A stretch of DNA of 64,000 nucleotides, from the NCBI GenBank assembly GCA_037974335.1, contig CM075760.1, positions 52,364,046 through 52,428,045 on the forward strand, read 5' to 3'. The stretch comes from Prionace glauca. Taxonomy: Eukaryota; Chordata; Chondrichthyes; Carcharhiniformes; Carcharhinidae. Below are positions 50,149 to 62,600 of this stretch, piece by piece. The translations under genes and the position numbers were made by a program. The notes below the pieces were generated by a model that saw only the letters and a list, made by a program, of their open reading frames with translations, did no database searches and was not told the DNA's origin. Positions within the stretch are counted from its first letter, which is position 1. Each line of letters starts with the position of its first letter.

Positions 50149-52480
50149 CCTGCACTTTAAGCCCCCCCCTGCACTTTAAGCCCCCCCCTGCACTTTAAGC
50201 CCCCCCCTGCACTTTAAGCCCCCCCCTGCACTTTAAGCCCCCCCCTGCACTTTAAGCCCCCCCCTGCACTTTAAGCCCCCCCCTGCACTTTAAGCCCCCC
50301 CCTGCACTTTAAGCCCCCCCCTGCACTTTAAGCCCCCCCCTGCACTTTAAGCCCCCCCCTGCACTTTAAGCCCCCCCCTGCACTTTAAGCCCCCCCCTGC
50401 ACTTTAAGCCCCCCCCTGCACTTTAAGCCCCCCCCTGCACTTTAAGCCCCCCCCGCACTTTAAGCCCCCCCCCGCACTTTAAGCCCCCCCCTGCACTTTA
50501 AGCCCCCCCCTGCACTTTAAGCCCCCCCCTGCACTTTAAGCCCCCCCCTGCACTTTAAGCCCCCCCCTGCACTTTAAGCCCCCCCCTGCACTTTAAGCCC
50601 CCCCCTGCACTTTAAGCCCCCCCCTGCACTTTAAGCCCCCCCCTGCACTTTAAGCCCCCCCCTGCACTTTAAGCCCCCCCCTGCACTTTAAGCCCCCCCC
50701 GCACTTTAAGCCCCCCCCCGCACTTTAAGCCCCCCCCCGCACTTTAAGCCCCCCCCTGCACTTTAAGCCCCCCCCTGCACTTTAAGCCCCCCCCTGCACT
50801 TTAAGCCCCCCCCTGCACTTTAAGCCCCCCCTGCACTTTAAGCCCCCCCCTGCACTTTAAGCCCCCCCCTGCACTTTAAGCCCCCCCCTGCACTTTAAGC
50901 CCCCCCTGCACTTTAAGCCCCCCCTGCACTTTAAGCCCCCCCCTGCACTTTAAGCCCCCCCCTGCACTTTAAGCCCCCCCCTGCACTTTAAGCCCCCCCC
51001 TGCACTTTAAGCCCCCCCCTGCACTTTAAGCCCCCCCCCTGCACTTTAAGCCCCCCCCCTGCACTTTAAGCCCCCCCCTGCACTTTAAGCCCCCCCCTGC
51101 ACTTTAAGCCCCCCCCTGCACTTTAAGCCCCCCCCTGCACTTTAAGCCCCCCCCTGCACTTTAAGCCCCCCCCTGCACTTTAAGCCCCCCCCCTGCACTT
51201 TAAGCCCCCCCCCCTGCACTTTAAGCCCCCCCCCCTGCACTTTAAGCCCCCCCCCTGCACTTTAAGCCCCCCCCCTGCACTTTAAGCCCCCCCCCTGCAC
51301 TTTAAGCCCCCCCCCTGCACTTTAAGCCCCCCCCCTGCACTTTAAGCCCCCCCCCTGCACTTTAAGCCCCCCCCCTGCACTTTAAGCCCCCCCCCTGCAC
51401 TTTAAGCCCCCCCCCTGCACTTTAAGCCCCCCCCCTGCACTTTAAGCCCCCCCCCTGCACTTTAAGCCCCCCCCCTGCACTTTAAGCCCCCCCCCTGCAC
51501 TTTAAGCCCCCCCCCTGCACTTTAAGCCCCCCCCCTGCACTTTAAGCCCCCCCCCTGCACTTTAAGCCCCCCCCCTGCACTTTAAGCCCCCCCCCTGCAC
51601 TTTAAGCCCCCCCCCTGCACTTTAAGCCCCCCCCCTGCACTTTAAGCCCCCCCCCTGCACTTTAAGCCCCCCCCCTGCACTTTAAGCCCCCCCCCTGCAC
51701 TTTAAGCCCCCCCCCTGCACTTTAAGCCCCCCCCCTGCACTTTAAGCCCCCCCCCTGCACTTTAAGCCCCCCCCCTGCACTTTAAGCCCCCCCCCTGCAC
51801 TTTAAGCCCCCCCCCTGCACTTTAAGCCCCCCCCCTGCACTTTAAGCCCCCCCCCTGCACTTTAAGCCCCCCCCCTGCACTTTAAGCCCCCCCCCTGCAC
51901 TTTAAGCCCCCCCCCTGCACTTTAAGCCCCCCCCCTGCACTTTAAGCCCCCCCCCTGCACTTTAAGCCCCCCCCCTGCACTTTAAGCCCCCCCCCTGCAC
52001 TTTAAGCCCCCCCCCTGCACTTTAAGCCCCCCCCCTGCACTTTAAGCCCCCCCCCTGCACTTTAAGCCCCCCCCCTGCACTTTAAGCCCCCCCCCTGCAC
52101 TTTAAGCCCCCCCCCTGCACTTTAAGCCCCCCCCTGCACTTTAAGCCCCCCCCCTGCACTTTAAGCCCCCCCCCTGCACTTTAAGCCCCCCCCCTGCACT
52201 TTAAGCCCCCCCCCTGCACTTTAAGCCCCCCCCTGCACTTTAAGCCCCCCCCTGCACTTTAAGCCCCCCCCTGCACTTTAAGCCCCCCCCTGCACTTTAA
52301 GCCCCCCCCCTGCACTTTAAGCCCCCCCCCTGCACTTTAAGCCCCCCCCCCTGCACTTTAAGCCCCCCCCCCTGCACTTTAAGCCCCCCCCCCTGCACTT
52401 TAAGCCCCCCCCCAGCACTTTAAGCCCCCCCCCAGCACTTTAAGCCCCCCCCCAGCACTTTAAGCCCCCCCCCTGCACTT
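50149..52480 (+). repeat. CCCCCCC(CC)TGCACTTTAAG satellite
   Basis: About 120 units of 18-21 bases, differing mainly in the length of the C run. From about 51220 to 52120 the units are identical at 20 bases, a homogenised core with more variable edges. The minus strand has a run of seven or more G every unit. Confidence 0.97.
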
Positions 52481-53519
52481 TATCCCCTCTAACCCTCCCC
52501 ACTGCCACATCTCTCTCAGCCCCTTCCCCAATCCCCTCTGCCCAATCTTCTTCACCCCCCCCCCTCAAAGGCACTCACCGCCAAAACCCCCCGAGCCTGG
52601 GATCCCCCCTCTCCCCTTTAATCCCCCTGAATCCCTCAAATTCCCCACCAGAATCCCAGAGTCTCCCCCTACATCCCTCTCCACTCTCCCCTTTAATCCC
52701 CCTCAGTCCCTCCCCACATCCCTCTCCGCTCCCAATCCCTCTCAGTTGCCTCTCCTGCCCTCGCCCTGGTAAATTCCCACTCCCTCCCTGTGAACAGCCC
52801 CTAGACTGACAGAATCCCCCCCCCTTTCTAATTACTGTACCCCACCGCCCCTCCCCCCAAAGCAATCAATCCCTCTCCACTCCCCCTGACACACAGACCA
52901 CTAACCCTCAGTGTAAAATCCCCACCCGTCTATCTCTGTATAAAAATGAACGACAAAGACACGGGCATTTTTATTAATATTTTTCTCTCTGGTTATAGCT
53001 CTTGTCCGAGGATTCCTCACAGCAAAACTACTCGCTCTCTGCATCGCCAAACTTTCCGGAAGAATTCTCCTTGGTTGAAAGAGAGAAAGAGAAAATAAAG
53101 TGAAATTTGATTAAAGACAAAACAAAAAAGCTGATGGTAAACAATAAAAGGCACAGCAAGATCCCAGGACTTGCTGATATTCACAATCTCACTGAAGGGG
53201 TAGTAGGGGGAACATTCATTTCCACATCCTCATTATTAAACCCTGACAAAATGGGAACAATTTTCAAATGAAATGAACATCCAAATGCCTCCTGACTGTC
53301 CCGATATTTAATTTATTAAAACACATCAAAGTATTCTGGGGGGGGGGGGGATTCACTCCACAGACAGGCCAGTGAATTAACACAGGATCCCACAATGAAA
53401 TTCCCACTTGTATCATCAGTCACCTCTCCACTCCCCCCTCCTCTGTTTCTCCCTTTCTGTCTCTTACACACTCCCCCCACATCGATACCTGTCTCTCTCA
53501 CTCTTTTCCTCTCTCTCTG
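52481..53519. other. C-rich then AT-rich sequence, no gene seen
   Basis: 52490-52920 is C/T-rich with Gly/Arg-rich reverse frames that look like composition artefacts. 52930-53520 includes a poly(G) run at 53338 and CT-rich sequence. No exon supported. Confidence 0.4.
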
Positions 53520-53905
53520 TCTCCCTGTCTAATATTATGAAGTTGCTTATATAAAGATCAAAGTGTGGTGTTTTACAAATGGAAATACTGAAAAGATGCT
53601 TTAAAAAAAACCCAAAATAACCCACCTAGCATTGAGTCTTTTGAAATCCTGTGTCTTTGGGATTTTAAGCTGCAGAAGACAACTTTATAACATCTGTGTC
53701 CAAAACAGCAGCATCCAGAATCCCAGCAGCAAAACAGGCTTTCAATTAGACCAATGATTTTAAAACAAGCTCTCAAACACACACACACACACAACCAATA
53801 GACAGTTTCATTTTACAGATATTTCATTTACTCTCTGCCACCCACCAAAGGGTTAACCTGTTTGTGACTAATTACAAAGCCGGGATATTTTAACCCCAGG
53901 CTTCT
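53520..53905 (+). repeat. Duplicated 380-bp block, copy 1
   Basis: CTGTCTAATATTATGAAG through AAGCCGGGATATTTTAACCC recurs at 55405-55790, and the last 100 bases again at 61845-61945. The reverse 65-149 codon frames reflect this shared block and have no recognised product. Confidence 0.9.
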
Positions 53906-54715
53906 CAGTTACACTGTCTCTCAGTAAAATCTCAATATTAATTCATGGGGAATAGAGACAAATATATTAAAATACCAGAAAATGTTTAAATTAAACAGCA
54001 CGAGAGCCCAGGATTCCCCCTTCTCAGTTACACTGTCTCTCAGTAAAATCTCAATATTAATTCATGGGGAAAAGGGAGAGAAATATATTAAAATACCAGA
54101 AAATGTTTAAATTAAACAGCACACGAGCCCAGGATTCCCCCTTCTCAGTTACACTGTCTCTCAGTAAAATCTCAATATTAATTCATGGGGAAAAGAGACA
54201 GAAATATATTAAAATATCAGAAAATGTTTAAATTAAACAGCACAAGAGCCCAGGATTCCCCCTTCTCAGTTATACTGTCTCTCAGTAAAATCTCAATATT
54301 AATTCATGGGGAATAGAGACAGAAATATATTAAAATACCAGGAAATGTTTAAATTAAACAGCACAAGAGCCCAGGATTCCCCCTTCTCAGTTACACTGTC
54401 TCTCAGTAAAATCTCAATATTAATTCATGGGGAATAGAGACAGAAATATATTAAAATACAAGAAAATGTTTAAATTAAACAGCACACGAGCCCAGGATTC
54501 CCCCTTCTCAGTTACACTGTCTCTCAGTAAAATCTCAATATTAATTAATGGGGAAAAGAGACAGAAATATATTAAAATATCAGAAAATGTTTAAAATAAA
54601 CAGCACACGAGCCCAGGATTCCCCCTTCTCAGTTACACTGTCTCTCAGTAAAATCTCAATATTAATTCATGGGGAATAGAGACAGAAATATATTAAAACA
54701 CCAGAAAATGTTCCA
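53901..54715 (+). repeat. 121-bp satellite, array 1 (7 units)
   Basis: CTTCTCAGTTACACTGTCTC starts at 53901, 54020, 54141, 54262, 54383, 54504 and 54625, a period of 121. Units end CACGAGAGCCCAGGATTCCC. Confidence 0.97.
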
Positions 54716-55405
54716 CCCTCTCTCTGTTTTTGTCTCTTTCTGTCTCCTTGTGTTTGTCTCTTTCTCCCTGTCTTTTTTTCTGTCTTTCCCTGTCTATTTC
54801 TCTCTCTCTCTCTCCCTGTCTATTTCTTTCTCTCTCTCTCTCCCTCTGTCTATTTCTCTCTCTCTCTCTCCCTGTCTATTTCTCTCTCTCTCTCCCTGTC
54901 TATTTCTCTCTCTCTCCCTGTCTATTTCTCTCTCTCTCTCCCTGTCTATTTCTCTCTCTCTCTCCCTGTCTATTTCTCTCTCTCTCTCTCTCCCTGTCTA
55001 TTTGTCTCTCTCTCCCTGTCTATTTCTCTCTCTCTCTCTCTCTCCCTGTCTATTTGTCTCTCTCTCCCTGTCTATTTCTCTCTCTCTCCCTGTCTATGTC
55101 TCTCTCTCTATCTCTCTCTCTCCCTGTCTATTTGTCTCTCTCTCTCTCTCTCCCTGTCTATTTGTCTCTCTCTCTCTCTCTCCCTGTCTATTTCTCTCTC
55201 TCTCTCCCTGTCTATTTCTCTCTCTCCCTGTCTATTTCTCTCTCTCTCTCTCCCTGTCTATTTCTCTCTCTCTCTCCCTGTCTATTTCTCTCTCTCTCTC
55301 TTTCTCCCTGTCTATTTCTCTCTCTCTCTCCCTGTCTATTTCTCTCTCTCTCTCCCTGTCTTTCTCTTCCTCTGTCTGTGTATTTCTCTCTCTCCCTGTT
55401 GTGTC
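54715..55405 (+). repeat. (TC)nCCCTGTCTATT microsatellite
   Basis: TCTCTCTC runs punctuated by CCCTGTCTATTTC about every 20-30 bases. Frames here are artefacts. Confidence 0.95.
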
Positions 55406-55790
55406 TGTCTCCCTGTCTAATATTATGAAGCTGTTTATAATAGTTAAAGTATGTTTTTTTTTGACAAATGTAAATATTGAAAAGAAATGCTGAGAAACCC
55501 AAAATAACCCATCCAGTATTGAGTCTTTTGAAATCCTGTGTCTTTGGGATTTGAAGCTGCAGAAGACAACTTTATCACATCTGTGTCCAAAACAGCAGCA
55601 TCCAGAATCCCAGCAGCAAAACAGGCTTTCAATGGGACCAATGATTTTAAAACAAGCTCTCAAACACACACATACACACAACCAATAGACAGTTTCATTT
55701 TACAGATATTTCATTTACTCTCTGCCACCCACCAAAGGGTTAACCTGTTTGTGAATAATTACAAAGCCGGGATATTTTAACCCCAGGGTT
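55405..55790 (+). repeat. Duplicated 380-bp block, copy 2
   Basis: Counterpart of 53520-53905. 55790-56287 beyond it is C-rich with a reverse SINE core (GTACACAGCAAGATCCCACA) and no gene. Confidence 0.9.
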
Positions 55791-56286
55791 CCCCAGAGGG
55801 AAACATCACCCCGACATAGTAACAATATTTATAATTCCAAAATCACACCCCCCCCCTCCTCCCTTAATCAGTGAATGTATGATTCACAGTGCAATGAAGA
55901 CCATTCTGCACAGCAAGATCCCACTGTCAGTCCCACAATGGAGAAAGCCCTCCCCCGACTCTATCTCTTTCCCCTGCCCCTCCTGAGACCCTCACACCCC
56001 ACCCGTGTCCACCCCCCCAACGCCTCTCTGTTTAGCTCTCCCTCCGTTTCTCTCTCTCTGCCTCCTCCTCCTCCTCCCCCCCCCCACCCCCGTCTTTCCT
56101 GGTTAAAGTTCCACTCAGGGTCCCAGTGCGGGGAATAGGGAGCCAGACCCACCTGTGTACACAGCAAGATCCCACACACACACACACACAACCTGGTGAG
56201 GGGCGGATTAAATAAATGTAGTGGGGTGGGGACTGCGGGAGAGGGTGTGGGGAATGGGATCCACACCTCCCTCCCTCTCTCTCCCT

Positions 56287-58493
56287 AAATTAAACTGACA
56301 ACAATTCACACTGGGGTTTTCTTTCACATTTTATTGAGAGATGAAATATAGATGGGAATGTGTGTGGGGAGAGGGGAGGGGGTGTAGGGATTGGGAAGAA
56401 CACTGGAGAGACAGAGACAGGGAAATTCTCTACCCCACACCCCCCCCAATCCAAATAGAAATTCCTGGGAAAACAGAGAGAGAGGGAAAAGAGTCTGGAG
56501 TCAGACAGCACAGAAACAGGCCCTTCGGCCCACCAGCTCAATGCTGGCCCATCCAATCCCAATCTACACCCCTCCCATTCCCCAGCACTTGCTCCGTAGC
56601 CTACAATGCCTCGGAGATTAAAGTGCTGGAATTTCCCCTACCCCCTTTCCAGGATTTTCCCCTGAAACTCCCACTCTGCGGGGTCCCTGAGCCAGATCTC
56701 GTTTCAAAATAAAAAGCGTGGTCCCTGTCGCAGTGACGGGCAAAAGGCCCAGTGTGTGCACAGCAAGATCCCACAGCAGCAGCAATCTGAACCTCAATCA
56801 GAGAGGACACTGTCCCCCCCCCCCCCCACCCTTTGGCCTGTTGTGAGCCCCCCTTTCCCTGTGTCCCAAATCTACAGAAAGGCTGGAACTACCCCTTAAA
56901 ACACAGCAAATCCCTTTTGAAACCAAAATCCCAGTGCTGCACAGCAAGATCCCGCAAGGTGCAGGCAGCTGGGCCGAGTTTTTTAATTTGGGAAATGTTT
57001 ATACAGAGAGAGGGAGAGAGAGGCTGAGACAGTGAAATACCCCCCACCTCCCCAACCCTCCAAGACCATCACAATTAAACTGGTGTCCCTGTACCTCACT
57101 GAGGCCCCCCTCCCTCTAACAGCCTGTGTCTCTACCCCTGCATCAAACCCACACCTACAGCTGCTTCCATCCCTCCCTCTCTCCGTCTCCATCTGTTTCT
57201 GCTACAGAAGAGACAGGGACAGAGAAACAGAGGCTGGGAGAGAGAGAGAGAAGCAGAGAGAGAGAGAAACAGACGGAGAGAGAGAAACAGAAAGATAGAG
57301 TGACAGGGAGAGGGAGAGACAAGGAGAGAAAGGGAGAGGAACAGAGACAGGGACAGAGAGAGAGATTTGATATTGAATTGTATGCCGTCACATTATTGAG
57401 TGTCCTGTCATTTGGTGATTGTTTTATACAGAGAGGCAGAGAGAGAGGTGAAGACAGTGACATTCTCTCCCTGACACCCCGGCAAGCTCAGAGACACAGA
57501 AGCTGCAGACACTCACACACACAAACTGCTTTGGTAAGTCTCCCAACATCTCTCTCTCTATCTATATGTCTGTGTGTCTATCTCTCTCTCTCAGTAACTT
57601 CATTGCAGTGTTAATGTGAGCCTTACTTGTGACACGAATAAACTTGAAAACTTTAAGTCCCCTCTCTGTCCCTCTATCTCTCTCTCTTTATCTATGTCTC
57701 TCTCTCTCTCTCTCTGTAATTTCTTTGCAGTGTTAATGTAAGCCGTATTTGTGACAGTAATAAATACATTTCAAAACTTTGAACTTTAAAACCTCTCTGT
57801 GTCTCTGTCTCTCTCTCTCAGTAACTTCTTTGCAGTGTTAATGTTAGCCTTGTGACAGCATTAAATACATTTTAAAACTTTCAACTTTAAACCCTATCTG
57901 TGACTCTGTCTGAATTCAGAGCCCAGGTCAGTGCCAGATTGAGAGGGGGGTCAGTATTGAGCAGAATGGACAGACAGTTTGATAGAAAGTTTGCAGAAAC
58001 TACAGGGAGTGTTTGTAAACATGTTGGGGGTTGTGGAAAGGTCAGTGTGTAACAAGCTGAGGGAAGGGGTTTCCAGTTCACATCTTGCTGCTGTTTGGGG
58101 CAGTGGGAGTTCCCTTTGCATTTCCAGGGAGCTGTGAACCCTCAGGGCTTTCTGCCTGTCTCTGTTTGAACAGTTTAATATGTTTAAACACTCAGACCTC
58201 TGGCCCTTGTTGGGAATATCAGAATATCTCACTGCCCACCCCCCCAGTACACACACCCCCCCACAAACACCCCACCCTGTGTGTGTGTGTGTTGTCCCAA
58301 GTCTGGAGACTTCCCCACAGTCCCCTGAAAGTTTTTAAACTCCCTCTGAGAAAACCCCCCCTTTTGAAAACAAAATCCCTGTGGTGCACAGCAAGATCCC
58401 ACAGGACACAGTCAGCTGTGTGGAGTGTTTTTTTACTTTGGGAAATGTTTATACAGAGAGAGAGAGAGTGAGGCAGAGAGAGGCTGAGACAGA
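56287..58493 (+). repeat. 2.2-kb tandem duplication, unit 1
   Basis: Unit 1 starts AAATTAAACTGACAACAATT. It holds several copies of GTGCACAGCAAGATCCCACA-type sequence (the reverse of a common elasmobranch SINE core), a GA-rich tract, a conserved exon-like segment (57423-57533) and three copies of a SINE-like 3' tail (TTTGCAGTGTTAATGTAAGCC at about 57600, 57725 and 57830). Confidence 0.85.
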
Positions 58494-60390
58494 AATTAAA
58501 CTGACAACAATTCACACTGGGGTTTTCTGTCACATTTTATTGAGAGATGAAATATAGATGGGAATGTGTGTGGGGAGAGGGGAGGGGGTGCAGGGATTGG
58601 GAAGAACACTGGAGAGACAGACAGGGAAATTCTCTACCCCCCCCCACACCCCCAATCCAAATAGAAATTCCTGGGAAAACAGAGAGAGAGGGAAAAGAAT
58701 CTGGAATCACACAGTTTTTCCCTGAACCCCACTCTGCGGGTCCCTGAGTCTGATCTCGTTTCAAAATAAAAAGTCTGGTCCCTTGTTGCAGTGCGGGGCA
58801 ATGTCCCAAAGTGTGCACAGCAAGATCCCACAGCAGCAGCAATGTGAACCTCAATCAGATGGGACACTGTCCTTCCGCACAACCCTCACGCTCTCGCCTG
58901 CTGTGAGTCCCCGTCCCCACTCACTACCCTGTGTGTGTGTCTGCATCATCCCAAATCAGCAGAAAGGCTGGAAACCCCTCTTAAAACAAAGCCAAATACT
59001 TTTTAAAACAAAATCCCTGTGGTGCACAGCAAGATCCCATAGGTGCAGTCAGCTATGTTCAGTTTTTTTAAAAAGTGTTTATACAGAGGGAGAGAGAGGC
59101 TGAGACAGTGAAATCACCCCCACCCCCCCGGGACCCTCAGAATTAAACTGGAGCCCCTGTCCCTTACTGTGGCCCCCCTCCCTCTAACAGCCTGTGTCTC
59201 TCCCCCTGCATCTAACCCACACCTACAGCTGCTTCCATCCCTCCCTCCCTGTCTCTGTCTCCATCTGTCTCTACGACTAGAGACAGGGGGAGAGAGAGAG
59301 AGACATGGAGAGAGAAACAGACAAGAGAGAGAAACAGAGACAGGGTGAGAGAGAGAGACAAGGAGAGAGAGAGAGAACCGGGAGAGACAGAGATAAAGAG
59401 AGAGAGAGAGATTTGATATTGAATTGTGTGCGGTCACATTATTGAGTGTCCTGTCATTTGGTGATTGTTTTATACAGAGAGGCAGAGAGAGAGGTGAAGA
59501 CAGTGACATTCTCTCCCTGACACCCCGGCAAGCTCAGAGACACAGAAGCTGCAGACACTCACACACACAAACTGCTTTGGTAAGTCTCCCAACATCTCTC
59601 TCCCTCCCTGTCTGTCTGTCTCTCTCTCTCTCTCAGTAACTTCATTGCAGTGTTAATGTGAGCCTTACTTGTGACACTAATAAACTTTAAAACTTTAAGT
59701 CCCCTCTCTGTCCCTCTATCTCTTTATCTATGTCTCTGTCTCTCTCTCTCAGTGACTTCTTTGCAGTGTTAATGTAAGCCTTGTGACAGTAATAAATAAG
59801 TTATAAAACTTTCAACTTTAAACCCTATCTGTGACTCTGTCTGAATTCAGAGCCCAGGTCAGTGCCAGATTGAGAGGGGGGTCAGTAATGAGCAGAATGG
59901 ACAGACAGTTTGATAGAAAGTTTGCAGAAACTACAGGGAGTGTTTGTAAACATGTTGGGGGTTGTGGAAAGGTCAGTGTGTAACAAGCTGAGGGAAGGGG
60001 TTTCCAGTTCACATCTTGCTGCTGTTTGGGGCAGTGGGAGTTCCCTTTGCATTTCCAGGGAGCTGTGAAACCCTCAGGGCTTTCTGCCTGTCTCTGTTTG
60101 AACAGTTTAATATGTTTAAACACTCAGATCTCTGGCCCTTGTTGGGAATATCAGAATATCTCACTGCCCACCCCCCCAGTACACACACCCCCACAAACCC
60201 CCCACCCTGTGTGTGTGTGTGTTGTCCCAAGTCTGGAGACTTCCCCGCAGTCCCCTGAAAGTTTTTAAACTCCCTCTGAGAAAACCCCCCCTTTTGAAAA
60301 CAAAATCCCTGTGGTGCACAGCAAGATCCCACAAGGTGCAGTCAGCTGTATGTGGAGTGTTTTTTTTACTTTGGGAAATGTTTATACAAT
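58494..60390 (+). repeat. 2.2-kb tandem duplication, unit 2
   Basis: Second unit, in the same order, shortened by deletions in the early part and with two rather than three SINE-like tails. The block 59821-60350 is nearly identical to 57895-58430. Confidence 0.85.
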
Positions 60391-60494
60391 AATTAAAATA
60401 CAAGAAAATGTTTCAATAGCACAAGAGCCCAGCATTCCCCCTTCTAAGATTGCACTAACACTGTCCAGAGATGTCCAACTAAATATTAATTCTT

Positions 60495-60640
60495 AATATT
60501 AAGGGTCTTTTAAGAGACTTCTGGATGAGTACATGGGATTTAATAGGATTGAGGGTTATAGGTAAGCCTAGTAGGTAGAGATATGATTGTGGGCCGTAGG
60601 GCCTGTTTGCCCTGTAGCTTTTCTATGGTTCTAATGCTTA
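60495..60640 (+). mobile_element. LINE 3' end inserted in the 121-bp satellite region
   Basis: Short LINE terminus (CTTTTAAGAGACTTCTGGATG; ending CCTGTAGCTTTTCTATGGTTC). Confidence 0.75.
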
Positions 60641-60659
60641 ATTCCTTGGGAAGAGAGAG

Positions 60660-61620
60660 AGAACCTGATTAATTTAAATACTAGAAAATGTTTAAATTAA
60701 ACAGCACGAGAGCCCAGGATTCCCCCTTCTCAGTTACATTGTCTCTCAGTAAAATCTCAATATTAATTCATGGGGAAAAGAGACAGAAATATATTAAAAT
60801 ACCAGAAAATGTTTAAATTAAACAGCACGAGAGCCCAGGATTCCCCCTTCTCAGTTACACTGTCTCTCAGTAAAATCTCAATATTAATTCATGGGGAAAA
60901 GAGACAGAAATATATTAAAATACCAGAAAATGTTTAAATTAAACAGCACGAGAGCCCAGGATTCCCCCTTCTCAGTTACACTGTCTCTCAGTAAAATCTC
61001 AATATTAATTCATGGGGAAAAGAGACAGAAATATATTAAAATACCAGAAAATGTTTAAATTAAACAGCACGAGAGCCCAGGATTCCCCCTTCTCAGTTAC
61101 ACTGTCTCTCAGTAAAATCTCAATATTAGTTCATGGGGAATAGAGACAGAAATATATTAAAATACCAGAAAATGTTTAAATTAAACAGCACAAGAGCCCA
61201 GGATTTCCCCTTCTCAGTTACACTGTCTCTCAGTAAAATCTCAATATTAATTCATGGGGAAAAGTTAGAGAAATATATTAAAACACCAGAAAATGTTTAA
61301 ATTAAATAGCACAAGAGCCCAGGATTCCCACTTCTCAGTTACACAACTTCTTAGTAAAATCTAAACATTAATTCTTGGAGAAAAGGGAGAGAAAATAATT
61401 AAAATACCAGAAAATGTTTAAATAGCACAAGAGCCCAGGATTCCCCCTTCTCAGATTTCACTGAGATTGTTTAACTAAATATTAATTCATTGGGGAGAGA
61501 GAGGGAATATAATTAATTAAAATACCAGAAAATGTTTAAATTAAACAGCACAAGAACCCAGGATTCCCCCTTCTCAGATTTCACTGAGAGATTGTCAACT
61601 AGATATTAATTCTTGGGAAA
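60660..61620 (+). repeat. 121-bp satellite, array 2
   Basis: Units at 60726, 60847, 60968, 61089 and 61210 keep the 121 period; units after 61331 shorten and diverge. Confidence 0.95.
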
Positions 61621-62053
61621 AAAGAGGGAGAGAGCGAGGGAATAAAAAAGAGAGGCAGATAGAGGAAGGAAATGGAGAGAAAAGCAGAGAGAAATAGACA
61701 GAATGGGGGAAAAGCTGTGGAGAGGATGGAATGAAAATCTGAACTTCTGAAAACTGAATTGTAAAGACCTCTGAGTTTTATTTAACAATTAGGAACAGCG
61801 CTCTGTCTCCCACCCCTGTTATTTTAGATTTAAAACAAACTTACACACAGTTTCATCAGTAATTCACTCTCTGCCAGCCACCAAAGGGTTAATGTGTTTG
61901 TGACTAATTACAAAGCCGGGATATTTTAACCCCAGGGTTTTAAACTCCAGACCCCCCCCCCCACACCCCACAATCTAACCAGAACTGGTTCATCCAAGGA
62001 AGCGAGATTAAAATTAAACCTGGATTGGGGATAATAAAGAGACAACAACTCAC

Positions 62054-62155
62054 GTGTGGCCGATAGAACAGGACTCAGTCCATCCATCCTCCTCTGGAGA
62101 AAAGCCCCTTGTCCAAGGATTCCCAGTCCCATTGCAGTCTTCACAATTCAAATCC
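62054..62155 (-). other. Candidate 102-bp coding exon of unknown gene
   Basis: A pyrimidine-rich acceptor (TCTTCTCCCCAG) and donor (CACAC/GTGAGTTG) bound 102 bases. One frame is open: 33 complete codons with three cysteines, containing DLNCEDCNGTGNPW and PEEDGWTESCSIGH. The other two frames have stops. A related segment lies at about 62778-62926 on the same strand with similar splice sites, but its corresponding frame has a stop. The family is not recognised; chance is possible. Confidence 0.3.
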
Positions 62156-62189
62156 CTGGGGAGAAGAGAAAATCATTCATTAAAATACA

Positions 62190-62600
62190 AGAACAGGTTT
62201 AAATTAAACAGCACAAGAGCCCAGGATTCCCCCTTCTCAGTTACACTGTCTCTCAGTAAAACCTCAATATTAATTCATGGGGAATAGAGACAGAAATATA
62301 TTAAAATACCAGAAAATGTTTAAATTAAACAGCACGAGAGCCCAGGATTCCCCCTTCTCAGTTACACTGTCTCTCAGTAAAACCTCAATATTAATTCATG
62401 GGGAATAGAGACAGAAATATATTAAAATACCAGAAAATGTTTAAATTAAACAGCACAAGAGCCCAGGATTCCCCCTTCTCAGTTACACTGTCTCTCAGTA
62501 ATATTAATTCTTGGGGAAAAGAGAGAGAAAATAATTAAAATACAAGAAAATATTTCAATTAAACAGCACAGCCAAACCCCAGGATCTCCCCTCTCAGTGA
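62190..62600 (+). repeat. 121-bp satellite, array 3
   Basis: Units at 62233, 62354, 62475 and a diverged one near 62591. Confidence 0.95.

Noticed and set aside
49389-52480. CRISPR-like array
   Set aside because: Units are contiguous and nearly identical with no unique spacers; it is a satellite in eukaryotic DNA.
54669-55493. 274-codon frame and overlapping reverse frames
   Set aside because: TCTC-rich simple repeat with CCCTGTCTATT spacers.
57126-57614. 162-codon frame rich in Arg/Glu repeated in the next unit
   Set aside because: It crosses a GA-rich tract; conservation between units reflects recent duplication of DNA, not protein constraint.
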